A stretch of DNA of 64,000 bases from Candidatus Hydrogenedentota bacterium (GCA_029556545.1 JAKQEQ010000153.1:1-64000); one strand, 5' to 3'. Shown: positions 33,966 through 43,320, numbered from the stretch's first letter. A program made the numbers and translations. The notes: generated from the sequence alone by a model not told the origin.

Positions 33966-36686
33966 ATGGCGTCCGAAGCGGAGCGGATCGAGGAGTGGCG
34001 GCTGCCGGAGCGGGAGCCGTTGCGGCCGCTGTTTGCGCCGCGGTCGGTAGCGGTGATCGGGGCGTCGGACCGACCGGAGAGCATCGGGCGGATACTGGTG
34101 CAGAACCTGATCAGTTCTCCGTTCGGCGGCACGGTCTATCCCGTTAATCCGAAATACCGCAACGTCCTCGGGATTCACGCGTACCCGACGGTGGCGGCGC
34201 TGCCTGATCCGGTGGATCTGGCGGTGATCGCGACGCGGGCAACGACGGTGCCGGACATCGTGCGGGAATGCGTCGACGCCGGGGTGAAGGCGGCGGTCAT
34301 CATATCGTCGGGGTTCCGGGAGACGGGCGATGCGGGACGGGCGCTGGAGGCGCGGATTCTGGCCGAGGCCCGTCGGGGCCCGATGCGCGTGCTGGGCCCG
34401 AACAGTTTCGGGATTATGAACCCGGTCTCGGGGCTGAACGCGACGTTCGCGCACGCGATGGTGCGCCCGGGGCCTGTGGGGTTCATCAGCCAGAGCGGCG
34501 CGCTGAATATGGCGGTGCTCGACTGGAGCCTGCGCGCAAACGTGGGGTTCAGCGCGTTCTTATGCGCGGGGTCGATGACGGATATCGGCTGGGGCGACCT
34601 GATCGACCATCTCGGGAATGACCTACGCACGCGGAGCATCGTCGTTTACATGGAATCCATCGACGACGCGCGATCATTCCTGTCGGCGGCGCGGCGGGTC
34701 TCGCTCAAGAAACCCATCATCATCCTGAAAGGCGGCGAGACCGAGGCGGCCGCGCGGGCGGCGGCGTCGCACGTGGGCGCGCTCGCGGGCAGCGATCAGG
34801 TTTTCGAGGCGGCGTTCCGGCGTTCGGGCGTGCTGCGGGTGCGCGACATCGAGAGCCTCTTCCGCATGGCGGAGGTGCTCGGCGTGCAGCCGCGCCCGAA
34901 GGGACCGCGCCTCACCATCCTCACGAATGCGGGCGGGCTGGGCATACTGGCGACGGACGCGCTCCTGAACGTGGGCGCGGAACTGGCGCCGCTGTCCGGC
35001 GAGACGATCGAGGCGCTGAACGCGGTGCTGCCGCCCCATTGGAGTCACAGCAACCCGATCAACGTGTACAGCGACGCGGACCTCGACCGCTACGCGCGCA
35101 CCATCGAGATTGCGGCGAACAACCCGGAGAGCGACGGGCTGCTGCTCATGCTGACGCCGCAGGCGATGATCGACCCGACGCAGACGGCGGAGCGGCTCAA
35201 GACGCTCAAGCTGCCCAAAGACAAGCCGATCCTGGCGTGTCTCATGGGCGGGGTGGCCCTCGCGACCTCCGAGGCCATCCTGAAGCAAGCGGGCATCCCG
35301 ACCTTTCCCTACCCGGACATCGCGGCGCGGGTCTTCTATTACATGTGGCGGTACACGTACAACCTCCGCGGACTCTACGAGACGCCCGCCCCCGCGCCGG
35401 AAGATGAAGCGCCGGACCCGGCGGCCGCGGCGACCATCATCGCGACGGCCCACGGCGAGGGCCGTATGCAGTTGACCGAGGCGGAATCGAAGGCGGTGCT
35501 CGCGGCATACGGCATCCCGGTGGTCGAGACGCGCGTGGCGGAGACGGAAGAAGAGGCCGTCGCCGCGGCGGCGGCGATCGGATATCCGGTGGCGCTGAAG
35601 GTTCTGTCGGACACGGTGGTCCACAAGTCCGAGCGCGGCGGCGTGAAACTGCACCTGAGCCGCGAGACCGAGGTTCGGGCGGCGTACCGGTCCTTGTGCC
35701 GCCGATTCCCCGAAGAAGACTTCCTCGGCGTCACGGTGCAGCCCATGGTGACCGCTCCGGGCTACGAATTGATCATAGGCAGCACGGTGGACGCGCAATT
35801 CGGTCCGGTCGTCCTCTTCGGCGCGGGCGGCTCTCTGGTCGACGTGCTGCGCGACCGCGCCGTCGCGCTCGCGCCGCTGAACCCGAGCCTCGCATTGCGG
35901 CTAATGGAGCAAACACGGGTATTCCACGCGCTTCGGCGCGGCCACGCGGGCCGCCCGATCGAGATGCCGCCGCTGCAACAGGCGCTCACGCGGCTCAGCA
36001 GGCTGATCCTCGACCACCCGCGCATTCGGGACATCGATATCAACCCGATGCTCGCCGGGCCGAACGTACTGATGGCGTTGGACGCCGCGATCATCCTGCA
36101 CCACCCCGCGACGCCCGATGCCGACCTCCCGAAACCCGTCATCCGCCCCTATCCGCGGCAGTACGTTACCCACGAGACGGTCAAGGGGATTCCGGTCACG
36201 TTTCGACCGATCCGCCCGGAGGACGAGCCGTTGATGGCGGCGTTTCACGAGGCCCTCTCCGACGATACGGTGTACTACCGCTTCCTCGTGCCCGTGCCGC
36301 TTAGCGTCCGAGTCCAGCACGAAACCCTCGCCGGCGTGTGCTCGATCGACTACAGCCGTGACATGGGGATCGTCGTCGAGCGCGCGCACCCCGAGACCGG
36401 CGCCCCCGAGATCGTGGCCGTGGGCCGCCTGAACCGCGTCCACGGCGCCAACGCGGCGGATTTCGCCCTCGTCGTGTGCGATCATTGCCAGGGACTTGGC
36501 TTGGGCCGCGCGTTGCTCCAGCGGCTTATCGACATTGGCCGCACCGAGGGCCTCGACCAGATCATCGGCACCATCCTTCCCGAGAACCGGCGCATGCTCG
36601 ACCTCTGCCGCAAACTCGGGTTCCGCCTCATCAAGCGCCCCGGCGAGGAAGTCACCGCCGTTTACCAATGCAAGTCACCCGACTGA
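33966..36686 (+). CDS. ADP-forming acyl-CoA-synthetase-like protein fused to GNAT acetyltransferase (Pat-like)
   Basis: The 906-residue product has four domains. These are CoA-binding (~20-150, [18 protein letters not shown]), succinyl-CoA-ligase-like (~170-450, [16 protein letters not shown]; His269 in SHVGALAG), ATP-grasp (~490-710, [22 protein letters not shown] and IDINPM) and a C-terminal GNAT domain (~735-900, [19 protein letters not shown]). This order is that of PatZ/Pat-type protein lysine acetyltransferases, which acetylate acetyl-CoA synthetase and other proteins. In those enzymes the synthetase part is usually inactive but here His269 is kept, so residual ligase activity cannot be excluded. 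The gene stands alone. Confidence 0.87.
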   Translation: MASEAERIEEWRLPEREPLRPLFAPRSVAVIGASDRPESIGRILVQNLISSPFGGTVYPVNPKYRNVLGIHAYPTVAALPDPVDLAVIATRATTVPDIVRECVDAGVKAAVIISSGFRETGDAGRALEARILAEARRGPMRVLGPNSFGIMNPVSGLNATFAHAMVRPGPVGFISQSGALNMAVLDWSLRANVGFSAFLCAGSMTDIGWGDLIDHLGNDLRTRSIVVYMESIDDARSFLSAARRVSLKKPIIILKGGETEAAARAAASHVGALAGSDQVFEAAFRRSGVLRVRDIESLFRMAEVLGVQPRPKGPRLTILTNAGGLGILATDALLNVGAELAPLSGETIEALNAVLPPHWSHSNPINVYSDADLDRYARTIEIAANNPESDGLLLMLTPQAMIDPTQTAERLKTLKLPKDKPILACLMGGVALATSEAILKQAGIPTFPYPDIAARVFYYMWRYTYNLRGLYETPAPAPEDEAPDPAAAATIIATAHGEGRMQLTEAESKAVLAAYGIPVVETRVAETEEEAVAAAAAIGYPVALKVLSDTVVHKSERGGVKLHLSRETEVRAAYRSLCRRFPEEDFLGVTVQPMVTAPGYELIIGSTVDAQFGPVVLFGAGGSLVDVLRDRAVALAPLNPSLALRLMEQTRVFHALRRGHAGRPIEMPPLQQALTRLSRLILDHPRIRDIDINPMLAGPNVLMALDAAIILHHPATPDADLPKPVIRPYPRQYVTHETVKGIPVTFRPIRPEDEPLMAAFHEALSDDTVYYRFLVPVPLSVRVQHETLAGVCSIDYSRDMGIVVERAHPETGAPEIVAVGRLNRVHGANAADFALVVCDHCQGLGLGRALLQRLIDIGRTEGLDQIIGTILPENRRMLDLCRKLGFRLIKRPGEEVTAVYQCKSPD

Positions 36687-37029
36687 TCGACGGACAGCGC
36701 GCGGCCGCGACGCATTGGCAAGTCACAAGCCCGGGGACAAGACCATTCAAGTCGGTCTTCCGTGTGCGCTTCACAGGAGGTCGGGCGTCCCGCCCCACAA
36801 AGATGGGGGGCAGGATGCCCTCCGCTCCTGATTCCCTCGCCCCGAGGGAGAGGGTCAGGGTGAGGGTTCATTGGCCGGCGACAGGTGCGCGCGGGGGGTG
36901 TTTCGTGGTAGTCTGTGGGGCGTCGGTAGAAGGGGTCCGGGCGTGTGAGGCGTCCGCGAGAAACGCGTTCCGCGGGGGATGCCGCTTCCTGTGGAGCGCG
37001 CGGGATACGTCGCGAGGAGTTGTGCCCGT
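36687..37029. other. Intergenic region with REP-like repeat copy 2
   Basis: The only structure seen is the repeat CCCCGAGGGAGAGGG plus GGGTGAGGGTTC at 36840-36869, shared with 17362-17393. Apparent reading frames across it give the artefactual 'HPDPLPRGEG' peptide. The GAGGAG ribosome site for the next gene is at 37014-37019. Confidence 0.65.
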
Positions 37030-37965
37030 ATGCTTGCGATCCTGCTCGTGGGGATATGCTGCGTCGAGGTGGCGCTGTACCTCGGCATATCGTTGTTACT
37101 CGGGGCATGGGACCGGTTGTCCGCCGGCCAGTTGGCGCTGGTGGTGGCACTGGTCTACGTCGGCATTCGACTGGCGCTAATCGTGCTCACGTTCTTTCTG
37201 GCGTGGGTCTTTCGGTCGCCGCGGCCGCCGGAGATGAAGCTTCACGTTTTGGGCGCGCTTCGCCTGATGCTCGGCGAGTGTCGCGCCTTTTTCACAACCT
37301 TCTTCATGCTGGTGCCCTTTCAGATTCTGCTGCGTCGTCGCGATCCCAAGGGGCCGTGTCCGGCAGGGCAGCGGCCCGTGGTATTAGTCCATGAAATCTT
37401 CTGCAACGGGGGATACTGGCGTCCTCTCATCCGCTACTTGCGACGGCACGGGATTAGCCACTGCTACACGATCAATCTGGAGCCGCCGCTGGCGAGCATC
37501 AATCGCTACGCACGGGACCTTGCGCAATACGTCGAGGAGGTGTGCGCGACGGCGCAGGCCGAGCAGGTAATCGTGGTGGGCCACGGCATGGGCGGGCTGG
37601 TGGGCCGGGCCTATGTTCAGCGCGGCGGCGGCGACAGGCGGGTGGCGAAGATCATCACGATCGCGACGGCGCATCACGGCAGCTATCTGGCCTATTGCGC
37701 GGCGGGCCAGAACGTGCACCAGATGCGGCCCGGCAGCGTATGGATCGAGGGGCTCAACGCGGAACCGGCGGCGGCCGTGTCGATGACATGCATCGCAAGC
37801 ATCGACGACAACCTGGTTGCGCCGCAGGACAGCGCGCAGTTGCCGCACGCGCGCAATCACGTGATAAGCGGGGTGGCGCACATCGCGATGCTGTACGCGC
37901 GGCGCGTGCATGCCTTGGCGCTGCGGGAAATCCGCGAGGCGTGCCTGGGGGACCACGTGGCATGA
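37030..37965 (+). CDS. Membrane-anchored alpha/beta-hydrolase fold protein lacking the nucleophile serine
   Basis: The 311-residue product begins with two hydrophobic segments (MLAILLVGICCVEVALYLGI; LALVVALVYVGIRLALIVLTF), then a lipase-like domain. VVLVHEIFCNGGYWRPLIRYL is the oxyanion-hole strand. The nucleophile elbow reads VVGHGMGGLVGR, with Gly186 where GxSxG needs Ser. The Asp pair 259/260 (SIDDNLVAPQ) and His284 (GVAHIAM) remain in place. GGC for Gly is one base from AGC for Ser. It is therefore either a non-catalytic relative or a recent mutation. The ATG at 37030 has GAGGAG at 10 bases; an ATG at 36979 is in frame but less well placed. Confidence 0.75.
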   Translation: MLAILLVGICCVEVALYLGISLLLGAWDRLSAGQLALVVALVYVGIRLALIVLTFFLAWVFRSPRPPEMKLHVLGALRLMLGECRAFFTTFFMLVPFQILLRRRDPKGPCPAGQRPVVLVHEIFCNGGYWRPLIRYLRRHGISHCYTINLEPPLASINRYARDLAQYVEEVCATAQAEQVIVVGHGMGGLVGRAYVQRGGGDRRVAKIITIATAHHGSYLAYCAAGQNVHQMRPGSVWIEGLNAEPAAAVSMTCIASIDDNLVAPQDSAQLPHARNHVISGVAHIAMLYARRVHALALREIREACLGDHVA

Positions 37966-38028
37966 GCATCTTGCTCATGGTCTTATCCGCCCGCGGCGAA
38001 CACGGGCGGGCCGCCGCTGCCACAACCG

Positions 38029-38658
38029 CTACGGGGTAGGCGGTTCGTAGCCTTCGACGAGGTCCGGCGCGACCTTCTCCTGCATGTGTTCGGGTGTGAA
38101 GTGCCGCGGGTCGATGCGCTGCTCGGTGAGGGGTCCGCCTTCCTTGCCGGCGGTAAGCATCGCGTCTTCGACGACGTAGAAGAATTTCGCCTTCGATCCT
38201 TCGTTCAGACGGAGCTTGCCGCTGATGAGAACGGGCTCCTTATACCGGTTCGCGGTCCGGCCTTCGGCCATCTGCACGAGCACCACGTCCTCGCGCGGCG
38301 GCATATTGCAGAAGTAGCACTCGATCGGCAGCGGCAGGAGGAGGAAGTCGGTCATGTCGCGGTACCGGTCGATGGGGACCATGAACCCGACGATGTCGAC
38401 CGGCGTTTCGTTTCGGGCCATGAGTTCGTCCTTGAACGTCGGGCCTTCGCGGCGGGTCCATTTCGTGTCGCGCACCAGTTTCCAGCTCAGGAGCTTGTAG
38501 CCGCGGGCGGCGCGTTGCTCCTCGGCCTGCGCGCGCATGCGCGTGTAATACTCGACGTTGCGGCCGAGTCCGAACATGTAATTCGCGAACAACGCCACGA
38601 GCAGAATGGCGACAATGCCCCCGAGCATCGCCAGGTCGCGTTTGGCTCGTCTTCGCAC
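38029..38658 (-). CDS. DUF3299-like membrane-anchored protein
   Basis: The 209-residue product has one N-terminal membrane segment (LAMLGGIVAILLVALFANYMFG) and a globular domain outside. VDIVGFMVPID followed by FLLLPLPIECYFCNMPPREDVVLV is the pattern I associate with DUF3299, here with a C-x2-C pair. It starts with GTG at 38658; its AAGGAG overlaps the stop codon of the upstream permease gene. It is the last of three genes with the LolD-like ATPase and FtsX-like permease. I recall DUF3299 proteins beside such ABC sets in metal-regulated loci, but this is from memory only. Confidence 0.72.
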   Translation of the reverse strand: MRRRAKRDLAMLGGIVAILLVALFANYMFGLGRNVEYYTRMRAQAEEQRAARGYKLLSWKLVRDTKWTRREGPTFKDELMARNETPVDIVGFMVPIDRYRDMTDFLLLPLPIECYFCNMPPREDVVLVQMAEGRTANRYKEPVLISGKLRLNEGSKAKFFYVVEDAMLTAGKEGGPLTEQRIDPRHFTPEHMQEKVAPDLVEGYEPPTP

Positions 38659-38674
38659 GGTGTCCGATTGCTCC

Positions 38675-40060
38675 TTATGCGCGCGCGAGGTCGCGGGCGA
38701 CGTCCGCCCGGTACGCCTGCCAGGCCGGCAGCACGCCCGCGAGCATCCCGACAAACAGGATGACGCCATAGGCGTTCAGGGCGTCGCGGCCCAGGGTAAA
38801 CGCGCCGATAGTCATGCCGAACCGGGCGCTCATGAACGCGCTCAGGCCGTAGGTCGTCGCGCCGCCCAGCAGCCACCCGAGACCGATGCCGAGGAGCGTG
38901 ACCCAGAACGCCTCGATGAGGATGGCCCCAAAAATCTCGTAGGCCGATGCCCCAAGCGCGCGCATGATAGCGAGATCGCGGCGCCGCTGTAAAATCGAGA
39001 GGTAGAGACCGATGAGAATCGACAGCGCGGATACGACCACAACGAGGTAGCCCACGGCGAGCAGCACCGTCTTGGCCGTGCTCAGCAGTTGGTCGTAAAG
39101 CCGCTCGATGACTTGAATCGGGATGTCCGCCGCCGCGTTGTACTTCCGGTTCACGAGGTCCTTGAAGTAGAACCGGTCTCCGGGACTGTCCAGTTGCACG
39201 AGCACCGCCGTCACCTGGTCCGCGGCATGCGTCTGCTGCTCCTGCGGCGATGTCCCAGATTGCTCGTGTGCGTGCTCGTGCTCACGCTCGAGTTCGTACT
39301 CGTACTCGTGCTCGCACTCGTCCACGTGATCATGATCCGCGTGGTCATCTTCCTCCGCACCATGCCACTCGGGGAAATGGCCCGCTTCTCCATGTATCTC
39401 CCATACGGAATGGATATCGGTGAACAGAGCACGATCGTTGGGCGAATTCGAGGGCTGCAAGATGCCGACAACCATGTACGGCGTATCCGCGTGGCTGTGC
39501 CCGCCCACCTGTTCGAGCACGCGCTCCGAGAGTTCGATGAAGCCGTGTGTGCCGACGACCTGATCGCCGAGTATCACGCCCGTCGTGCGCGCCACATGCG
39601 CGCCGAGCACAATCTCCATCGGGGCTTCGAAGTTGCGTCCTTCGGCGAAGGCGAGGACGCGGGCGCGTTCCTCGGTGCGCACGTCGAGGCGCGTATGTTC
39701 GAGATACTCGCTCGTCGTACCGACGATCGGGAACCCCTGGAAGCTGTCGCCGATGCCGATGGGGAACGCGGCATGCACGAATTCCTCTTCGCGGATGGCC
39801 TCGTACACGTCGAGCGCGATATTGCCCGGCGGGCGGTCCATGAAATACACGGCGCACAGGACCAGTTGCAGGGCGCTGCCCTTCGCGCCGACGACGATGT
39901 CGAAGGTCTGGCCCTCTTCCTCGAACCGTTTCCGCGTTTCATCGCGTAAGGTGAGGACCGCCGTGATCAGGGCGACGCCGAGGGCGACCGAGAGCATCGT
40001 CAAGACGGTTGTCAGCTTGCGGTGCCAGAGGTAGGTCCACGCGATGCGCCAGAGGCTCAT
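38675..40060 (-). CDS. FtsX/MacB-like ABC transporter permease with His/Glu-rich loop
   Basis: The 461-residue product has the four-segment FtsX layout. One segment is at ~20-40 (LTTVLTMLSVALGVALITAV), a large extracytoplasmic domain spans ~45-320, and three segments lie near the C-terminus (LAVGYLVVVVSALSILIGLY; ILIEAFWVTLLGIGLGWLLG; AYGVILFVGMLAGVLPAW). About residues 234-273 form a striking His/Asp/Glu-rich loop with DDHADHDH and EHEHAH, a likely metal-binding or sensing region. Its ATG overlaps the ATPase stop as ATGA. LolCDE-like lipoprotein export, MacB-like efflux or metal-linked transport are all possible. Confidence 0.83.
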   Translation of the reverse strand: MSLWRIAWTYLWHRKLTTVLTMLSVALGVALITAVLTLRDETRKRFEEEGQTFDIVVGAKGSALQLVLCAVYFMDRPPGNIALDVYEAIREEEFVHAAFPIGIGDSFQGFPIVGTTSEYLEHTRLDVRTEERARVLAFAEGRNFEAPMEIVLGAHVARTTGVILGDQVVGTHGFIELSERVLEQVGGHSHADTPYMVVGILQPSNSPNDRALFTDIHSVWEIHGEAGHFPEWHGAEEDDHADHDHVDECEHEYEYELEREHEHAHEQSGTSPQEQQTHAADQVTAVLVQLDSPGDRFYFKDLVNRKYNAAADIPIQVIERLYDQLLSTAKTVLLAVGYLVVVVSALSILIGLYLSILQRRRDLAIMRALGASAYEIFGAILIEAFWVTLLGIGLGWLLGGATTYGLSAFMSARFGMTIGAFTLGRDALNAYGVILFVGMLAGVLPAWQAYRADVARDLARA

Positions 40061-40722
40061 GATCGGGCCTCCTCGCGGATGAGCACCGAGCAGTCGAATT
40101 GGTTCGGCAACCGGTGCGCCAGCCCGCGTTCATGCGTCACGAGCAGAAAGGTAACATGGGCCTCGTCGCACACTTCGAGCAGCAACTCCATGACCGCCTG
40201 CGCGTTTTTCGGGTCGAGGCTGCCGGTGGGTTCGTCCGCCACGACGATCTTGGGCCGGTTCGCCAACGCCCGCGCAATCGCGACGCGCTGCTGTTCGCCC
40301 ACGCTCATGGTGGCGGGCCTGCTGTGCCGCCGGTGTTCGAGGCCGACCCGTTCGAGCAGTTCCCGCGCGCGGGACCGCCATTCGGATGACGGGACCGTGT
40401 CGCTGAACCGCATGGCGAGCATGATGTTCTGGAGCGCGGTGAACGGCGCGAGGAGGTTGAACGTCTGGAAGACGAATCCGAAGCGCTCGCCGCGGAAATG
40501 GTCCATCGCCGCGTCGCCCAGCTTGTGCGTCTCGACGCCGTCCACGACGACCCGGCCCGCGTCCGGCGTGAGCAGCCCGCTGATGAGGTTGAGCATGGTG
40601 CTTTTGCCGCATCCGCTCGGCCCCCATAGCGCCACGTGCGCGCCCGCGGGCGCGTGGAAGTGTTCGCAATGAAACACGACGCCCGGACCGAGGCGACGTT
40701 GACACTGCTCGAGGGTAATCAT
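40057..40722 (-). CDS. LolD/MacB-type ABC transporter ATP-binding protein
   Basis: The 221-residue ATPase has Walker A GPSGCGKST, the Q-loop VFQTFNLLAPFTALQN, the signature MSVGEQQRVAIARAL (SVGEQ in place of LSGGQ), Walker B IVVADEPTGSLD and the switch His in LVTHE. It is first in the operon and overlaps the permease gene by 4 bases. It should power the FtsX-like permease, a mechanotransmission-type system rather than a classical importer, so it is unlikely to be the missing ATPase of the sugar transporter. Confidence 0.9.
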   Translation of the reverse strand: MITLEQCQRRLGPGVVFHCEHFHAPAGAHVALWGPSGCGKSTMLNLISGLLTPDAGRVVVDGVETHKLGDAAMDHFRGERFGFVFQTFNLLAPFTALQNIMLAMRFSDTVPSSEWRSRARELLERVGLEHRRHSRPATMSVGEQQRVAIARALANRPKIVVADEPTGSLDPKNAQAVMELLLEVCDEAHVTFLLVTHERGLAHRLPNQFDCSVLIREEARS

Positions 40723-40973
40723 GCGCGGCGTTTTCCAGGGCCGGGAACGGCGGGATGCTACCTCTATTTATCGCCGCGACACACTACCAACACCGCGGCG
40801 CACCACCACAAAATCAATCGGGTGCATTCTAGCCGCCGAAGCGCGGGCAGTCAACGCGAAATGCGCGGCGCGGGACGTTGCCAAAGGACACGACACTCCA
40901 CTGCGATCCATGAATCCGAAATGCCCGCTCTTCCCGGAATCCGTTCCACGCGGTTTGAAAAGCATGGCGAACC

Positions 40974-41120
40974 TCACGGGTCGGCGGTGAACAAGGCGAT
41001 CAGCAACGCCACCGGCAGCGCCAGCGTCGCCAGAATCGTAAACATCAGGCTGAGCAGCCAACCGAAGAACACGACCGACGCCGTCCCCATCCCTTTTTCG
41101 TCGTCCTCGAAGAAGCCCAT
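40974..41120 (-). CDS. Small single-pass membrane protein (48 aa)
   Basis: The product begins MGFFEDDEKGMG, and a long hydrophobic stretch (VVFFGWLLSLMFTILATLAL onwards) fills most of the remainder. AGGAGA precedes the ATG at 41120; an in-frame ATG at 41141 would add seven residues. No family is recognised. It is upstream of the LolD-like operon on the same strand but 250 bases away, with no recognised element between them. Confidence 0.55.
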   Translation of the reverse strand: MGFFEDDEKGMGTASVVFFGWLLSLMFTILATLALPVALLIALFTADP

Positions 41121-41238
41121 CGCCGCGTTATCTCCTGCCATTGCGCCGCGCCCGCATACGCGCGGCCCGCACGAAGGTAATACTACAGCGGGGGCCTTGG
41201 GTTCCACATGCGCGCCCAGCCGCTCGCTCCGGAGGAGA

Positions 41239-41262
41239 GGGTTTAGGGTTTAGGGTTTAGGG
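41239..41262. repeat. Telomere-like (GGGTTTA)n, copy D
   Basis: GGGTTTAGGGTTTAGGG and one further unit lie between the small membrane-protein gene and the NagB-like gene, about 14 kb from copies A-C. Orientation is the same as copies A and B. The neighbouring sequence shows no four-helix-bundle remnant that I could find. Confidence 0.92.
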
Positions 41263-41394
41263 TGACGGTTGGTAGCTGGAGCCCTTCAATCGGGGTTGTG
41301 GCGCGGTTCCTGCGTTCGTCACGCGCGGCGCAGTCCGGCAAAGGCAGAGAGGGTTGCGCACTATCGAGGCAGGCGCCGCGCGGTTCGCGGTGCG

Positions 41395-42144
41395 TCATTC
41401 CTCCGGCCAGGCGGCGGCGTCGCAGATGACGGTAAGGTTGCGGTGCAGCCACAGGAAGGATGCCGGAAACTCCGTGCGCAGCCGTTGATCGAGCAATGCG
41501 CGCATGGCGGGGCGCTTGTCCGCGCCGCTCACGAGCAACAGCAACTTGCGCGACCGGAGCAGGTCGCCCATGCCGAGGGTAAGCCCGTGCGTGGGCCGGG
41601 TCCGGGCCGTCGCGAGCATCCCGTGTCCCTGCGACGAAGGGGCGAGTTCCGCCACGTGAACGCCGTCGTGCAGCCACGGTCCGGGCTCGTTCAAACCGAG
41701 GTGGCCGTTTGTGCCCACGCCGAGCACGGACACGTCGATTGGCCCAAGGGCCGCCAGCGTTTCGCGGAACCGCCGGCATTCCGCCTGCGGATCGGGCACG
41801 TCCCCCCGCATCGCGAAATACCGGTCCGGCGCGATGCGCAACGGATCGAGCACCTCGCGCCGGATGTACGCCTCGCAAGACCCCGGATCGTCCGGCGGCA
41901 GCGGCCCCCATTCGTCCAGTTTCAGGATACGCAACCGGTCGACGGCGACCGCGCCGTCACTAGCCCGCCGCGCCAACTCCCGATACGCGCCCAACGGCGA
42001 GGCCCCTGTCGCCACGCACAGCAAGAGGTCCGATTGGCGGCGGATCGCCTCGACGAGCCAGTCCGCCGCCCGCGCGCTCATGCGTTCGTAGTCGGATTCG
42101 ATTGTGATGCGCGCATGGCCCCCGCATGGTATCTCGCGTGCCAT
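41395..42144 (-). CDS. Glucosamine-6-phosphate deaminase/6-phosphogluconolactonase-family protein (NagB-like)
   Basis: The 249-residue product has LLLCVATGASPLGAYREL, ILKLDEWGPL, SCEAYIRREVLDPL and GVGTNGHLGLNEPG, the hallmarks of the NagB family. NagB converts glucosamine-6-phosphate to fructose-6-phosphate and ammonia. With the GH20 hexosaminidase at 21649 this suggests amino-sugar use, although nagA is not seen and relatives with other substrates exist. The ATG at 42144 follows GGGGAGA; the frame is open further upstream without family similarity. Confidence 0.83.
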   Translation of the reverse strand: MAREIPCGGHARITIESDYERMSARAADWLVEAIRRQSDLLLCVATGASPLGAYRELARRASDGAVAVDRLRILKLDEWGPLPPDDPGSCEAYIRREVLDPLRIAPDRYFAMRGDVPDPQAECRRFRETLAALGPIDVSVLGVGTNGHLGLNEPGPWLHDGVHVAELAPSSQGHGMLATARTRPTHGLTLGMGDLLRSRKLLLLVSGADKRPAMRALLDQRLRTEFPASFLWLHRNLTVICDAAAWPEE

Positions 42145-42257
42145 CCTGTCTTCTCCCCGTCTGTGAGTACGCATGATAATGACAAGCGAACCGCGTCCGT
42201 GTCGAACGTCGCGGTAAACAGTGCTTTGAAATGGGTGAAGTCTTCGTTTCTCGTCGT

Positions 42258-42581
42258 CTAGACCAGCGTGAGAAAGATGAGCGTCGCGTGCAGGTAGACC
42301 GCGCCGCCGATCAACGCGGGGACACAACAGAGAGCAATCAACGGAATCGCAGTTCTGAGCCGTGCGCGCGTCAGCAAGAGGTACACGCCGCCGCCGCCGA
42401 GCAGGATGCTGATCGCCGCGCAGGCCGCGATGACGAAAAGCGACGCGGGCCACTCCCACACTTCGGGCAACAGACGCTGTTTCCCGTAGGTCGCGGAGGC
42501 AAGGAGGCGAATGAGTACTATCGGCAAAGCCTGGAAGAGCAGTGCGCACGGGGGGATGAGAAGGTGCAGCCAACATTTCAT
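42258..42581 (-). CDS. Small polytopic membrane protein of unknown function
   Basis: The 107-residue product has three hydrophobic segments (LHLLIPPCALLFQALPIVLI; LFVIAACAAISILLGGGGVY; AIPLIALCCVPALIGGAVYL). Its ATG overlaps the stop of the upstream caspase-like gene as ATGA, and GAGGAT lies upstream, so translation is coupled. This linkage suggests a functional partner for that lipoprotein. No family is recognised. Confidence 0.65.
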   Translation of the reverse strand: MKCWLHLLIPPCALLFQALPIVLIRLLASATYGKQRLLPEVWEWPASLFVIAACAAISILLGGGGVYLLLTRARLRTAIPLIALCCVPALIGGAVYLHATLIFLTLV

Positions 42582-43276
42582 TGCGGACAATCCTCGATTC
42601 TCAGTCGCGTGTCGCCAAAGGACGACGCCGTCGATTCCTGAATGAACCAGTCGGCCTTCGCGCGTCCCATCGTGAGCAGTTCATACTGCCGGAACGTCTT
42701 GTCGGCGACGGCGTTGCCCGCGGTAATAGCGTCGTCGAGCGTGCCGCCGCGTGTCCACCGCCGCAGCAGGAAGCAATAGAAGACGGAAGATGAACTCACG
42801 CCGGGATGACCGATGTAGGCGTCCGCGCCCAATTCGAGCCACCGCGGGCCTTGCGGCAGGTTGTGACAGCCGGTGTTGTAGACGAAGCGAATACGCTGTC
42901 GCCGCTCGACCGGCAGTTGTGCGACCCAGTCGACGTATTCGTTCGTATGCGCAAGCAGATAGAGGTCCACCGCCGGGTAACGATCGAGCGCCTCGTCCAG
43001 GCAAGCGACGAACTCGTCCTCCAGGTCCCCTTTCTTCGCCTGTGTGAAATACCACGCGGCGCCGTAATAGCGCTTGAGATACCCCCACGTGAAAAGCTTC
43101 GTGCCCCATTTCTGAAAGGGGGTTACATTATCCCGGATCGCCAGCGCCGCCCGGTGCTCGCGTCCCGGCGGGACCGACGTGTCCCAGAAGATGCCGTCGC
43201 CCACAACGACGACAACGAGGGCATACGCACACCCCGCGAGGATGACCGCTATTGCGGCGGCATATCGCTTGCTCAT
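42578..43276 (-). CDS. Predicted lipoprotein with caspase-like (clan CD) His/Cys pattern
   Basis: The 232-residue product starts with a signal ending LAGC (Cys16), a possible lipobox, although the hydrophobic run continues to residue ~26. The body has DLYLLAHTNEYVDW with His110, then IRFVYNTGCHNLPQG with Cys137, then LGADAYIGHPGVSSSS. This strand-His, strand-Cys, Gly-Ala-x-x-Tyr-Ile-Gly order recalls the catalytic core of caspase/gingipain/CHAT-type clan CD peptidases. Assignment is by pattern only. If correct it is a membrane-attached protease. It is translationally coupled to a small membrane protein. Confidence 0.6.
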   Translation of the reverse strand: MSKRYAAAIAVILAGCAYALVVVVVGDGIFWDTSVPPGREHRAALAIRDNVTPFQKWGTKLFTWGYLKRYYGAAWYFTQAKKGDLEDEFVACLDEALDRYPAVDLYLLAHTNEYVDWVAQLPVERRQRIRFVYNTGCHNLPQGPRWLELGADAYIGHPGVSSSSVFYCFLLRRWTRGGTLDDAITAGNAVADKTFRQYELLTMGRAKADWFIQESTASSFGDTRLRIEDCPQ

Positions 43277-43320
43277 GGGCGTCCCTCGTTCACGGGTCCT
43301 TGCCGGAGGCTGAACAGGGC

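Noticed and set aside
36687-37029. Short open frames with HPDPLPRGEG-type peptides.
   Set aside because: They are translations of a widespread noncoding repeat and lack ribosome sites.
42578-43276. CHAT- or gasdermin-linked antiphage defence gene.
   Set aside because: The caspase-like pattern is present, but the protein is a predicted lipoprotein with no defence genes around it.
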